Positions 24,236 to 33,400 of a DNA stretch of 64,000 nucleotides are shown here, piece after piece. Origin of the DNA: Alicyclobacillus tolerans (GTDB lineage Bacteria > Bacillota > Bacilli > Alicyclobacillales > Alicyclobacillaceae). The position numbers and the translations under genes are program-made. Each line of letters starts with the position of its first letter. The stretch's first letter is position 1. Under the pieces are notes generated by a model. That model saw only the letters and a program-made list of their open reading frames with translations, was not told where the DNA came from and ran no database searches. The stretch is taken from positions 45,227 through 109,226 of the forward strand of contig NZ_JAJFNK010000016.1 of assembly GCF_021739485.1 (NCBI RefSeq), given 5' to 3'.

Positions 24236-25447
24236 ATGGACCGCGTGTACCTATTTGATGAAGCATGGGACGTTGCAAAGTCGCTCGTGCCAAGTCCGGC
24301 GATAGAAGAAGTCGAACTGGAATTCGCACAAGGCAGAGTACTGGCAGCCGATGTCAAGGCCCGCATCAACGTGCCGCCGTTCGCCCGGGCCATGATGGAC
24401 GGCTTCGCCGTCCAGTCTGGCGATGTCGCTCAGGAGAATGCAAGACTGACCGTCATTGGCTCTGCGGCCGCAGGGGAATGGTGCAGGCTGAAGGTCGAAC
24501 CGGGACAGGCCGTGCGCATCATGACCGGGGCCGCCGTGCCGGAGGGTGCCGACACCGTCGTGCGGTTTGAATGGTGCCAAGAGGTGTCTCCCAAGGAAGT
24601 CGTGGTCCTGAAAAGTGTCCGCTACTCCGAATCTGTACAACCCGAAGGCGAAGACGGCCGAAAAGGAAGCGTCATCCTGCGCCGCGGCACAGTCTTAAAG
24701 GCCACGGACATTGCGTTGGGACGCACATTTGGCGTGTCGTCGGCGACCGTTTTTAAGCGCCCGGCCGCCGCCATTGTCGTGACGGGCAGTGAACTGGTAC
24801 AAGACGTTCACCAACCGCTCGCTCCTGGCCAGATCTACGGAACCAATGACTCCTTCCTCAAAGGGGCGCTCGTGGAAGACGGCATCGAAGTCACAGGTGT
24901 TTACTACGTGCGCGACGACCCTGCCGAGATTGAACAAGCGATTGTTCAATCGATGGAGAAGGCGAATTTCATCTTGCTTACAGGTGGAGCTTCTGCGGGT
25001 GACTTTGACTTTGTCCCAAATGTGCTGAGCAAGTTGTCCGGAGGCTTAGCTGTGAAAAAGGTGCTCATGCGCCCAGGTTCGCCGTTTGCTGCGGCAAAAA
25101 TAGGCGACCACATCGCATTTGCCATGTCCGGAAATCCGGCGGCTGGCTTTGTCCAATTTGAAACCCTGGTTCGCCCGGTCATTCGCCGCGCCTGCGGTTG
25201 GAACGACACGCCCTTCCAGGCCTCAGGCAAACTGGCACACGACCTGGAACTCAAACCGATCAAACACGTGCGCATTTTCCGCGCCAAGGCGGTCGTCGTC
25301 GACGGCGAAGTCCTCGTGGACGCCCGCGTTTCGCAATCGTCCGGCGTCATGTCCAGCTTCGCCGAAACCAATTGCTTAATCCGCTTGGACTCCAGTTCCG
25401 TCGCGAAAGGCACCGTTGTGGCGCTGAGGTGGTTCAACACCTTCTAG
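24236..25447 (+). CDS. moeA: Molybdopterin molybdenumtransferase
   Basis: MoeA inserts molybdate into adenylated molybdopterin to finish the Mo cofactor. The 403-residue protein starts at ATG 24236 behind AGGAG. Family landmarks are MMDGFAV near the N-terminus, RIMTGAAVPEGADTVVRFEW, the MPT-binding VTGSELV, GGASAGDFDFVPNVL, MRPGSPFAAAK and MSGNPAAGFVQFETLVRP, in the right order across domains I-IV. No other moa/mob genes and no molybdoenzyme gene lie in the window, so moeA is isolated here. A strong terminator follows directly. Confidence 0.93.
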   Translation: MDRVYLFDEAWDVAKSLVPSPAIEEVELEFAQGRVLAADVKARINVPPFARAMMDGFAVQSGDVAQENARLTVIGSAAAGEWCRLKVEPGQAVRIMTGAAVPEGADTVVRFEWCQEVSPKEVVVLKSVRYSESVQPEGEDGRKGSVILRRGTVLKATDIALGRTFGVSSATVFKRPAAAIVVTGSELVQDVHQPLAPGQIYGTNDSFLKGALVEDGIEVTGVYYVRDDPAEIEQAIVQSMEKANFILLTGGASAGDFDFVPNVLSKLSGGLAVKKVLMRPGSPFAAAKIGDHIAFAMSGNPAAGFVQFETLVRPVIRRACGWNDTPFQASGKLAHDLELKPIKHVRIFRAKAVVVDGEVLVDARVSQSSGVMSSFAETNCLIRLDSSSVAKGTVVALRWFNTF

Positions 25448-25459
25448 AGCGTACAAAAA

Positions 25460-25493
25460 GCCCCCTGATTCCGAAAACCTCGGAACAGGGGGC
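25460..25493. terminator. Terminator between moeA and pckA (converging genes)
   Basis: GCCCCCTG (25460-25467) pairs with CAGGGGGC (25486-25493), and the inner TTCCGA/TCGGAA extends the stem past one mismatch. On the minus strand it is followed by TTTTTG, and it lies directly after the moeA stop on the plus strand. Confidence 0.85.
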
Positions 25494-25564
25494 CGCGTTT
25501 ACAGGCTGTTTTAAGGCGCAGTGGTTACGTGTGTCTTTTCGGTCCACCTGGAGTTCATGCGCTC

Positions 25565-27064
25565 TTAACGGCTGGCTGCATCGGCAAAGAGTCCGAACTG
25601 CTGCAAAACCTCCGAAAACATCCGCACGAGTTCGCTGCGCTTTTGTTCATACTCATCCTCGTTCGCAAAACCGTCCCTGGGGTGAAGGTACTGATTGGGA
25701 ATACCCGGAATCGATTTAGGTACGCTGAGGAACAACTCGTTATCGCGAGTCGTATCTAAATCGTCCAACTCGCCACGCAGGATGCGCTTGACCAAGTCCC
25801 TTGTCAAGTGCAAAGGCATCCGGCCCACGTTTCCATATCCCCCGGCCACCCAACCGGTGCTTAGAAGGTATACCGGTACGTTGTAACGGGCGACTCGCTC
25901 CATCAGCATGTCTGCGTAGCGCGCCGGCTTGTCAGTGAGAAAGGGTGCCGCAAAACACGCCGAAAACGTCGCTTCCGGATTCACCACTCCCCGCTCCGTT
26001 CCGGCAAGTTTGCTGGTATAGCCAAGCAGGTAATGGCGTTTGGCGTCTTCTGGGGTCAGCCTGGCCACGGCGGGCAAGACTCCGGAGGCATCTGCTGAAA
26101 GAAACACGATTGCGTTCGGGTGCCCCGCGCGGCCGCTTGGTTCGTAGTTGCGTATGAAATTCAGCGGATAAGCGGCTCGGGTATTCTCGGTCAGCGTCCG
26201 GTCGCTGTAGTCCGGCTGCCGGCTTTCGTCGTAAACCACGTTTTCCAAAACGGCTCCAAACCGGATGGCGTGGTAAATGTCGGGTTCCTTTTCTTCGGAT
26301 AGGTCGATGCACTTTGCATAGCATCCATTTTCCATATTGAACACTCCATCCGAACCCCATCCGTGCTCGTCATCGCCGATGAGCATGCGGTCCGGGTCAG
26401 CCGACAAAGTGGTCTTACCCGTGCCGGACAATCCAAAGAACAGCGCCACATCTCCGTCTGCTCCCAGCGAGGCCGAACAGTGCATTGGCATCACATCGCG
26501 CTGCGCTAAATGGTGGTGCATCATGGTAAAAATCGACTTTTTCAGTTCCCCCGCGTACTCGGTACCGCCAATCAAAACGATACGGCGTCCCGGGTGCAGC
26601 ACGATAAAGGTTTCCGATCGCGTTCCGTCCACGGCCGGGTCCGCCTTTGCTAAAGGAGCGCCATACACGGTATAGACGGGTTCTTGTGAAGCGGTACCCG
26701 GTAAAAACAATCGTTGTACAAATAAATTATGCCAAGCAAATTGTGTATAAAATCGCACCGGTACGCGGTGTTCCGGATGCTGATTGACTGCGCCGTCGAA
26801 GACGTATCCGCCGGTTTCGTCAAAGGACTGTTGCACTTTCACGAACAACCGTTCAAACTGTTCCTCGGTGAGCCACTGATGGGATTCCTTTGGCAGGGAG
26901 TTGGCCTCGCCGTCCACAAAATACTTGTCCTTCGGCGACCTTCCCGTAAATTTTCCCGTTTGTGCACAAAAAGCTCCATTAGCCAACAGCGCGCCTTCCC
27001 CGCGGCGAACCGCCTCTTCAATCAATGCGGGAGCGGAAAGACGTTGTAGATGACTCTGATTCAC
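25565..27064 (-). CDS. pckA: Phosphoenolpyruvate carboxykinase (ATP)
   Basis: PckA makes phosphoenolpyruvate from oxaloacetate with ATP, the entry step of gluconeogenesis. The protein has 499 residues from GTG 27064, seven bases after GAGGAG; the TTG at 27079 overlaps that site. Diagnostic motifs are GRSPKDKYFVD, GTEYAGELKKSIFTMMHH, the PCK-type P-loop GLSGTGKTTLSADPDR, the metal-binding GDDEHGWG and the arginine-bearing RAAYPLNFIRNYEPSG. The ATP form is normal for Bacillota. The promoter region carries two sites like the CcpN operator, suggesting repression on glycolytic sugars (see that entry). Confidence 0.96.
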   Translation of the reverse strand: MNQSHLQRLSAPALIEEAVRRGEGALLANGAFCAQTGKFTGRSPKDKYFVDGEANSLPKESHQWLTEEQFERLFVKVQQSFDETGGYVFDGAVNQHPEHRVPVRFYTQFAWHNLFVQRLFLPGTASQEPVYTVYGAPLAKADPAVDGTRSETFIVLHPGRRIVLIGGTEYAGELKKSIFTMMHHHLAQRDVMPMHCSASLGADGDVALFFGLSGTGKTTLSADPDRMLIGDDEHGWGSDGVFNMENGCYAKCIDLSEEKEPDIYHAIRFGAVLENVVYDESRQPDYSDRTLTENTRAAYPLNFIRNYEPSGRAGHPNAIVFLSADASGVLPAVARLTPEDAKRHYLLGYTSKLAGTERGVVNPEATFSACFAAPFLTDKPARYADMLMERVARYNVPVYLLSTGWVAGGYGNVGRMPLHLTRDLVKRILRGELDDLDTTRDNELFLSVPKSIPGIPNQYLHPRDGFANEDEYEQKRSELVRMFSEVLQQFGLFADAASR

Positions 27065-27098
27065 AGAACCACTCCTCAAGATTTCATACTCCCCATAT

Positions 27099-27142
27099 TA
27101 TGACATACAGTTCGGCAGGAGTTCTAGCAAATATGTCATGCT
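27099..27142. promoter_or_regulatory. Two CcpN-like operator sites upstream of pckA
   Basis: TATGACATACA at 27099-27109 fits every position of TRTGHYATAYW, which I recall as the published CcpN consensus for the B. subtilis gapB and pckA promoters. TATGTCATGCT at 27132-27142 fits 10 of 11. The two cores (ATGACATA and TATGTCAT) are also inverted repeats of each other, 24 bases apart. They lie 35-78 bases before the pckA start. CcpN represses gluconeogenic genes on glycolytic carbon; no ccpN gene is in the window. Confidence 0.6.
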
Positions 27143-27178
27143 TTTTGTGTGTTTTATGAAATATACACCAGCACATTT

Positions 27179-27478
27179 TTAATGAATCAATTTTTGTAGT
27201 TCCCGGAAAAGTGCTAACCGGAATTGAGCCACGGCTTCTCCAGGTTCGGACAACTCGGCTTGGGTAAACCGGTGCAGCCAAGGTCCACCCCGAAACGGCG
27301 CCACGTTGTGAGGTGCGACGCGAACTTCGTAAGTTTCTACCGGCTCTTGGTTTGAATCGTCTGCGACGCGCCGAACCGTTCTGACGAGAACATTCGCTGT
27401 TTTAGGGTCGATTGGCTCGCTCATCAGTTCGATGTCCGCGAGCGGAAATAAAGTGTGAAGCCACGTCCACTGTCCCAT
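27179..27478 (-). CDS. Hypothetical protein
   Basis: A 99-residue soluble protein when started at ATG 27478, which has AAGGAGTGG nine bases upstream; an ATG at 27523 with a weaker AAAGG site would add 15 residues. It reads as one compact domain with a beta-rich middle (ANVLVRTVRRV, VETYEVRVAPHNV) and an amphipathic C-terminal helix (AVAQFRLALFRELQKL). No family recognised. It lies upstream of pckA on the same strand but is separated by the putative CcpN sites, so co-transcription is unlikely. Confidence 0.65.
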   Translation of the reverse strand: MGQWTWLHTLFPLADIELMSEPIDPKTANVLVRTVRRVADDSNQEPVETYEVRVAPHNVAPFRGGPWLHRFTQAELSEPGEAVAQFRLALFRELQKLIH

Positions 27479-27565
27479 TAACCACCACTCCTTGGTAGTC
27501 GATAAATTCTCCAGGTTTGTCATAAATACCTTTGGAAAGAACTTTGACTTTTAAAGTAAAGAGGT

Positions 27566-27712
27566 TCCATGGTAGCCTGGAAAAGCCGAACGCGAATTTT
27601 TTCGGCCGGGGGATTTTGAATTGCGCGAGGAAACTCGCTTGGGGTGAATCGATTGACGGGAAACTCCTTCCCGAACCCGACAACTAACCTCGGAGGCATG
27701 GGACGCTAAGCG
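27566..27712 (+). promoter_or_regulatory. Cyclic-di-AMP (ydaO/yuaA-type) riboswitch
   Basis: The leader of the cell-wall hydrolase gene carries the hallmark blocks of the ydaO motif in order: GGCCGGGGGA, GAGGAAACTC, TTGGGGTGAATCG, GGGAAACTCC, then the near-invariant CCCGAACCCGACAACTAACC and CTCGGAGGCATGGG. The class binds cyclic di-AMP and usually turns off potassium-transport and peptidoglycan-hydrolase genes when the messenger is high. I see no clear terminator stem between the motif and the ribosome site at 27723-27729, so it may act by attenuation within the last helix or on translation. The 5' boundary is approximate. Confidence 0.88.
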
Positions 27713-27736
27713 CGTCAACCATAAGGAGGACAATTT

Positions 27737-28615
27737 GTGCTTAAAAATCATGCGTTATTTACCTTAGCAGCGCTGTTGGTTGTCGGCAGTGCAGCCTTAG
27801 CGGGCGCGAAACCGGCGCCGTCAACCGTTTCTGCGGTTGCGGGTGCAGCCGTGTTTGAACCCTTAAGTTCTGCAGTCGACCGCAATCGAGATTTTCCCTC
27901 CTCGGAAAGTCAAGAGCCGTTACCGCTAGCGAGTACGTCTGCGGGCGACGCAGCGGCAAACAAGACCAGTCCGATTGTAAAAGCTCCGGCTCAACGACCA
28001 AACCTTCTGAAACCTGTTTTTGAATCCGTGCTCCGAGCAACACAGACCGGAATATCCAGCATGGACAAGCAACCTCGTCAAAAGACGGCAGTCCACACTG
28101 CAGATGGTTCGAAACCGCAAGTCTATGCGAAGACACTGTCCGCAATCAAAACGCACCGCCATAACGTCCAAACGGCTGCGCCCAGCCGAACCCGGCCTGT
28201 TGCCGCATCCACCATACCTTCCACAACGGGTTTAATCTCAAGCTCAAACCAAGACTTGTACTGGCTGTCCCGGCTTGTAGAGGCAGAAGCTGGCGCGGAG
28301 TCGATGAACGTAAAACTTGCGGTTGCCGATGTTGTATTGAATCGCACGGCAAGCCCAGATTATCCAAACACCGTCAAGGGTGTCATTTTCCAAGTTGCCT
28401 ACGGCCATTACGCGTTCACTTCCGTGGCCAACGGCTGGATTTACCACACTCCTTCCGCGGATTCGATTACCGCGGCAAAAATGGCCTTGTACGGGCATAA
28501 AAACATTGTCCCCAGTGCCTTGGTTTTTTACAACAGCCAACAGACACCGGCCCAAAGCTGGGTGAGAACGCAGCCTGTGCTGACCGTTTTGGGTCACATG
28601 ACATTCGCGCAATAG
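27737..28615 (+). CDS. Secreted cell-wall hydrolase, SleB/Hydrolase_2 family
   Basis: A 292-residue exported protein starting at GTG 27737 after AAGGAGG. The signal peptide is clear (LFTLAALLVVGSAALAGA, cleavage near residue 25). A 150-residue Ser/Thr/Pro-rich spacer follows. The C-terminal catalytic domain (about 170-292) is of the SleB type: LYWLSRLVEAEAGAES, KLAVADVVLNRTASPDYPNTV, VIFQ..YGHYAFTSVANG and ALVFYN. SleB enzymes are lytic transglycosylases acting on spore cortex. This copy lacks a recognisable peptidoglycan-binding repeat, its spacer taking that place. Control by a c-di-AMP riboswitch suggests a vegetative turgor- or wall-growth role rather than germination (inference). Confidence 0.88.
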   Translation: MLKNHALFTLAALLVVGSAALAGAKPAPSTVSAVAGAAVFEPLSSAVDRNRDFPSSESQEPLPLASTSAGDAAANKTSPIVKAPAQRPNLLKPVFESVLRATQTGISSMDKQPRQKTAVHTADGSKPQVYAKTLSAIKTHRHNVQTAAPSRTRPVAASTIPSTTGLISSSNQDLYWLSRLVEAEAGAESMNVKLAVADVVLNRTASPDYPNTVKGVIFQVAYGHYAFTSVANGWIYHTPSADSITAAKMALYGHKNIVPSALVFYNSQQTPAQSWVRTQPVLTVLGHMTFAQ

Positions 28616-28819
28616 ATGCTTAACATGGGGCAGTTCACAAGCCGCGTCGCGGTGAAGGGACGGCCCCGGTTATTGTTCAGCGGGCAGTGCCCTCGTGTCC
28701 AAACCCAAGCCTTGAACCCTCGAAGACCGAGTCCCAGAACTTTACTCAGACCTAACCCCAGATACTCCAGATGTGAGATAATGCCGATTGAACACAAATC
28801 ACCGTTTTAATCACCGATA

Positions 28820-28837
28820 GGTGTTTCTATAAACACC
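28820..28837. other. Short perfect hairpin in intergenic region
   Basis: GGTGTTT (28820-28826) pairs with AAACACC (28831-28837) around a CTAT loop. No T-run follows directly. It lies 200 bases after the hydrolase stop and just before a set of T-rich tandem repeats. Confidence 0.45.
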
Positions 28838-28852
28838 GGTTCTATAACATAG

Positions 28853-28899
28853 GTTTTTTGTGAGCCATTTTTTTGTGAACCATTTTTTTGTGAGCCATA
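28853..28899 (+). repeat. Three tandem TTTTTTGTGAGCCAT repeats in the DUF309 leader
   Basis: Three 15-16-base units (TTTTTTGTGAGCCAT, TTTTTTGTGAACCAT, TTTTTTGTGAGCCAT) run head to tail and are flanked on both sides by CATAGG. They lie immediately before the ribosome site of the DUF309 gene. The remainder of 28616-28852 shows no gene. Confidence 0.8.
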
Positions 28900-28930
28900 G
28901 GTGTTTTGCCGAAAGGAAGGAGGAGTGCTC

Positions 28931-29359
28931 TTGGAACCCCGGTTAATCTCCTATTTGTACTTCTTTAACGTGAAAGCGGATTACTTCGAATGTCACGAGT
29001 ACGGCGAATCGCTGTGGCTGGATACAGGGCGGCCTATCGTGCTCAAAGGCCTCATTCAAGCCGCGGTCTGCCTGTACCATCTGCATAACGGGAACATTAA
29101 GGGCGGTTGGCGCATGTGGCAGCGAGCCAGAGCTTACATCGCCCCCAGCCGTCCCAATTACCAAGGGATCGATTTGGATCGGCTGACAAACGACATCGAC
29201 GCTGTATTTGCAAAGGTTCCTCAGGCACTGTACAACGCCATCGTCACTCCAGCTGAGGTGGAAGCCATGGAATTGCCGCTCGTCAAGGTCTGCATCACAG
29301 ATGACCCGATAAACCAGCTGCTCGCTTCCTGGCAGCCCGAGCCACTGTCTGACCGTTAG
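28931..29359 (+). CDS. DUF309-family protein
   Basis: A 142-residue protein started at TTG 28931, eight bases after AAGGAGG; a GTG ten codons earlier precedes that site. The DUF309 core is plain: an FNVKADYFECHEYGESLW helix with the paired His/Glu, then LKGLIQAAVCLYHLHNGNIKGG, then a charged helix ending near IDAVF. DUF309 proteins are small all-helical proteins of unknown biochemical role, common in Bacillota and cyanobacteria. The TAG stop is the first triplet of a 16-base tandem duplication. Confidence 0.85.
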   Translation: MEPRLISYLYFFNVKADYFECHEYGESLWLDTGRPIVLKGLIQAAVCLYHLHNGNIKGGWRMWQRARAYIAPSRPNYQGIDLDRLTNDIDAVFAKVPQALYNAIVTPAEVEAMELPLVKVCITDDPINQLLASWQPEPLSDR

Positions 29360-29388
29360 CGTTGCCACAGAATAGCGTTGCCAGAGAA
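29357..29388 (+). repeat. 16-bp tandem duplication starting at the DUF309 stop codon
   Basis: TAGCGTTGCCACAGAA (29357-29372) is followed by TAGCGTTGCCAGAGAA (29373-29388), 15 of 16 identical. The first three bases are the stop codon of the DUF309 gene. The rest of the spacer to galU (29389-29551) shows no gene or terminator I can support. Confidence 0.75.
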
Positions 29389-29551
29389 CATCCGGATTTA
29401 GACCGTTGCCTCGATGCAGAGTTGGACCTCCACGCCCGTACGGGTCAAGCGCGGCCTGTCCGTACATAACCTGTCTTAGTGGACGAGAAATTCACAAAAG
29501 TGGCCATGGAGGAAATTGGACCGCAGCCGACTCTAAACTGAGGTGACAACA

Positions 29552-30439
29552 TTGGAAGTCAACAACGTGAAGGTAAAGAAAGCAGTGATTCCGGCAGCCG
29601 GTTTCGGAACCAGAATGCTGCCGGCAACCAAAGCGGTTCCTAAGGAAATGCTCCCAATCTTGAATAAACCTTGCATTCAGTACGTGGTAGAGGAAGCCGT
29701 CAACTCCGGCATTGAGGAAATTCTAATCGTCACTCATCGATTGAAAAAGGCGATCGAAGACCACTTCGACCGTTCTCCGGAGCTCGAGATGCATCTAGAG
29801 CACCATTTGAAGGAAAACATGCTCAGTGAAGTCAAAGCGATTTCAGACTTGGTCAATATCCAGTACATTCGTCAAAAAACCCCGTTAGGGTTGGGGCATG
29901 CAATCTTGTGTGCGAGGTGGTTTGTTCAAGACGAACCGTTTGCCGTCTTGCTTGGGGACGACGTGATTCAGGCTCAGGTGCCCGTCATTCGCCAGTTAGC
30001 TGACCAGTACTCGCAAAGAGGCACCGCGTTGGTTGGCGTCCAGCCGATTCCTCGCACAGACGTGTCGAAATGCGGAATCGTGGACGTAGACCAATCGTCG
30101 GCAACCACCGAGATACTGCCCATCCGGCACATTGTGGAAAAACCGTCCCAAGAGGATGCACCTTCCAATTTGGCCGTACTCGGAAGGTATATCCTGCCAC
30201 CGGAGATTTTTGACATACTTGAAACCACGTCCACCGGCCACGGAGGCGAACTGCAACTGACCGATGCCATTGCCCGCCTTGCCCTGGAAGGCAAGGCTTA
30301 CGCCCTGCCGTTTAAAGGGACTCACCACGACATTGGAAACCTGCAAGGGTGGCTTCAGGCAAACATTGCTTTTGCCTTAGAAAACAAACAACTTCAACAG
30401 CCAATCTGCGCCATTTACCGCAAAATTACAGGGTCCTAA
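29552..30439 (+). CDS. galU: UTP-glucose-1-phosphate uridylyltransferase
   Basis: GalU makes UDP-glucose from UTP and glucose 1-phosphate for surface polymers and glycolipids. The 295-residue protein begins at TTG 29552, seven bases after GAGGT; GTG 29543 is an alternative. Motifs are the nucleotide-binding AVIPAAGFGTRMLPATKAVPKEMLPI, the KPCIQYVVEEAVNSGIEEI helix, the catalytic LLGDDV and HIVEKPSQEDAPSNLAVLGRYIL. It may supply UDP-glucose to the epimerase at 9.6-10.5 kb. Its stop overlaps the stop of the converging addA gene by four bases. Confidence 0.95.
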   Translation: MEVNNVKVKKAVIPAAGFGTRMLPATKAVPKEMLPILNKPCIQYVVEEAVNSGIEEILIVTHRLKKAIEDHFDRSPELEMHLEHHLKENMLSEVKAISDLVNIQYIRQKTPLGLGHAILCARWFVQDEPFAVLLGDDVIQAQVPVIRQLADQYSQRGTALVGVQPIPRTDVSKCGIVDVDQSSATTEILPIRHIVEKPSQEDAPSNLAVLGRYILPPEIFDILETTSTGHGGELQLTDAIARLALEGKAYALPFKGTHHDIGNLQGWLQANIAFALENKQLQQPICAIYRKITGS

Positions 30440-33400
30440 CCTTCTTGAAAAATGTCTTCCACGCTCATTGGACCCATTTCGATGCTGATTCCCGGGTGCA
30501 CAAAGTAGAGGAAGGTGTGAACATCCGCACCGCTTGGCACCCACGCCGCCACGACATCGCGGTAGGCTGCAACTTGTGCCGCATACTCCATGGCCTTTTC
30601 GGCGGCTTGTTCCGGCGCGATGCGATCCGTTTTGTAATCGATGATCAACCACCCGTTTTGTTCCTCAGCCAGGACGTCGATCACGCCTTGAACAATGACA
30701 AACTGGCCTTCAACAGCGTTGACCGAGTACTCAGGGTAGACCGGAATCCTGCTGAAAAACGGCTGTTCCCGCCAAACCCTTGAGCAGGCCGCGAGCTGGC
30801 GGCCCAACCCGGACGCAAGAAAACGCAAAATGTCATCGGGATTCACCATGTTCCGTTCTTCCTGTGTGATCCGTCCGGCCCGCAGTAATCGATCCAATTC
30901 GTTGACCACAGCAAAGCTCTCACATGGAAGATTTAAATCGACGTGCTGCATAACGTGGTGAAAAGCCGTCCCACTTTCACGGCCAGACACTTGGCGGCTG
31001 CGGATAAACGGTGGGTCCTCGAGCAGGCTCTCTGCAGCTTGGCGGCTGCGAAACCGGTTTTCATCCGGTTGACGGGACTTGTGCTTCGCCACGTGCAATC
31101 GCCTGAGGTCCGTGGCGGACATTTTTGCAGGAACCAAGGGCCTCGTGTACAGTTCGCCCCACTGCGCCGTTTCGGATTCTGCCGAGGGCCGTGCCAGCAA
31201 ATCTCCGGAAACCTCGAATGCGGCATCGCGGCGCAAGCGGTGAGGGTCGGAAAAATCCAGCCGCTTGCGGCTCGCTTCAACATCGCCTGCCGCGGCCCCC
31301 GGCACGTGGGCAAGGCCTTGGTCTTCTTGGTACAGAGACCGAAATCCAGGAAGATTCCACAGCGAGACCTCAAACTCCGCCTCGTGCAAAAGCATAGGGT
31401 CCTTGCGGCGAAACACCGCATCTTTGTGCAAGGCAGCATCTTCCGACAAGCACGTCTCCCAAACCGCTGCTGCATCCTTGTGGCGCAACGCGGCAGGGAC
31501 AATCCAATCGAGATACGACTTGGCCCGCAGTAAAGTGGCTAAGGGCAGCGTCCGGTCCGCGAAGTCCCACCGGGGCGCTGCGGCACTCAAGTCTTTTTGA
31601 AGTTGTCTGGATGACCCTACCAAGATCAGGCGTTCCCGGGCCCGAGTCATGGCGACGTAAAGCACCCGGGCTTCTTCGCTCAGCGTCTCCGTAAGTTCCG
31701 CTTCCCGGATCGCAATGTTCGGCAAGGTCCACCACCGGCGATGGGTCTGCGGTTCCGCAAAGTACGGTCCCAGTCCAAGTTCCCGGTGCAGTTGCACGGC
31801 GCGTTCTTGCTTGCCAAGGTTAAATTCCGTACCCAGCCCCAACACAACCACCACTGGAAATTCCAAGCCCTTGCTCTGGTGAATGGTCATAATCCGCACG
31901 ACATCTTCGCTCTCACCCATGGTCCGGGCCTCTCCCGCATCGAGGTTGTGTTCGACGGAGCGCCGGGATTTTTCCACAAACCCAAACAGCCCGTCCATCG
32001 ACTGTTTGTCGTATTCTCGCACCTTGTCCAACAGGGCTTCGACGTTCGCCTGCCGCGCGTCCCCTGCGGGCATACCCGCAATATAGTAGTAAAAGTCGGT
32101 GTCTTCCAATACGCGGCGCACAACGTCCTCGACGCTTGCCCTCCTGGACAACCGCCGCCACGCGCGGAACTGACGCATAAACCGGGCAAGCTTATCCAAC
32201 AGTGCGGCAGGCATGTCTGTTGAATGCTCGCGGATGGCGCTGCGAACTGCATCGTAAAAGTTGCCGCGTCCAGCCAATCGAAGCTGCGCCAGCTCCACGT
32301 CGTCAAAGCCCGCCAACGGCGACCGCATCAACGTGGCAAAATCCAATTCCCGCCGCGGATTGTCAATGGCCGACAGAGCGCTTTGCAGCCACTTGACCTC
32401 CAGTGCTCCGTAAAACCCCGTTGACGCTGCCCCGTAAGCTGGAATGCCAAACTGCCGGAATGTCTCAACCACGTCGTTGATGCTTGTGCGAACGGATCGC
32501 ATCAGTAAGACGATATCGCGAAACTGCAAAGGTCTGTACGACTGGCTGTCGGCATCCCAAACCTGTGCGCGGGATGTTCCAGGCGTCATGCCCATGAGTT
32601 GTGAAATGCGCAATCCGGCAACTCGGGCCTCCTCTTCGATGTACCGGCCTGTTGCGCCAGGCTCCAAAGCTGTGCCATCCTCTGTCTCCGAAGAACTCGG
32701 CAGTGGTGCGTTATCCACATCGTCGCTTAAATCGGCGCCTGCGGACTGCGATACATCGCCAGGTTCGTTTGGGTTGGGTTCGGATGCGCCCCGTTGCAGC
32801 AAATGCAGTTCAACAGGGCCTGCCAAGGACTCACCCCCGTTTAAAGGCGGATACCAAGCCCCGCACTTCATTTTGGAGCGGTCATCGTAGCGCACACCGC
32901 CAAACTCTACGGCAAAAATCTGTTCAAAAAAGAAGTTCACCGCATTGACCACTTCGCGTCGGCTGCGGTAGTTGTCACTGAGGTCGATTGTGGTCCCTCC
33001 TTGCCCCGCTTCATACTGCTCGTACTTTCGCACGAACAGCATCGGCTCCGCCATGCGAAACCGGTAGATGCTCTGTTTCACATCCCCGACGGTAAAGACA
33101 TTGCCTTGCGGGCGAGCGGCAGCGTTCACCAGAGCGTCCTGAATAGGGCTGGTATCCTGGTATTCGTCGACAAAAATTTCCGCAAATCGCGCTTGAATGC
33201 GGTCTGCCTGGCCGCTGTTTGGATCCGTTAAAGCCTCAAGGGCCAGGTGTTCCAGGTCGTTAAAATCGAGCTTACCTCGACGAAGTTTCGCGCTCCAGTA
33301 GCGGTCTTCAAACTCCAACACCAAGTTCGTCAAGACGTCGACCTCATTCGCTAACCGGATCACGTCCTCACGCAAAGCCGCTTCCCCCCGCCCGACGACC

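Noticed and set aside
28853..28899. CRISPR-like repeat array
   Set aside because: The units are directly adjacent without spacers and only 15-16 bases long, so it is a simple tandem repeat.
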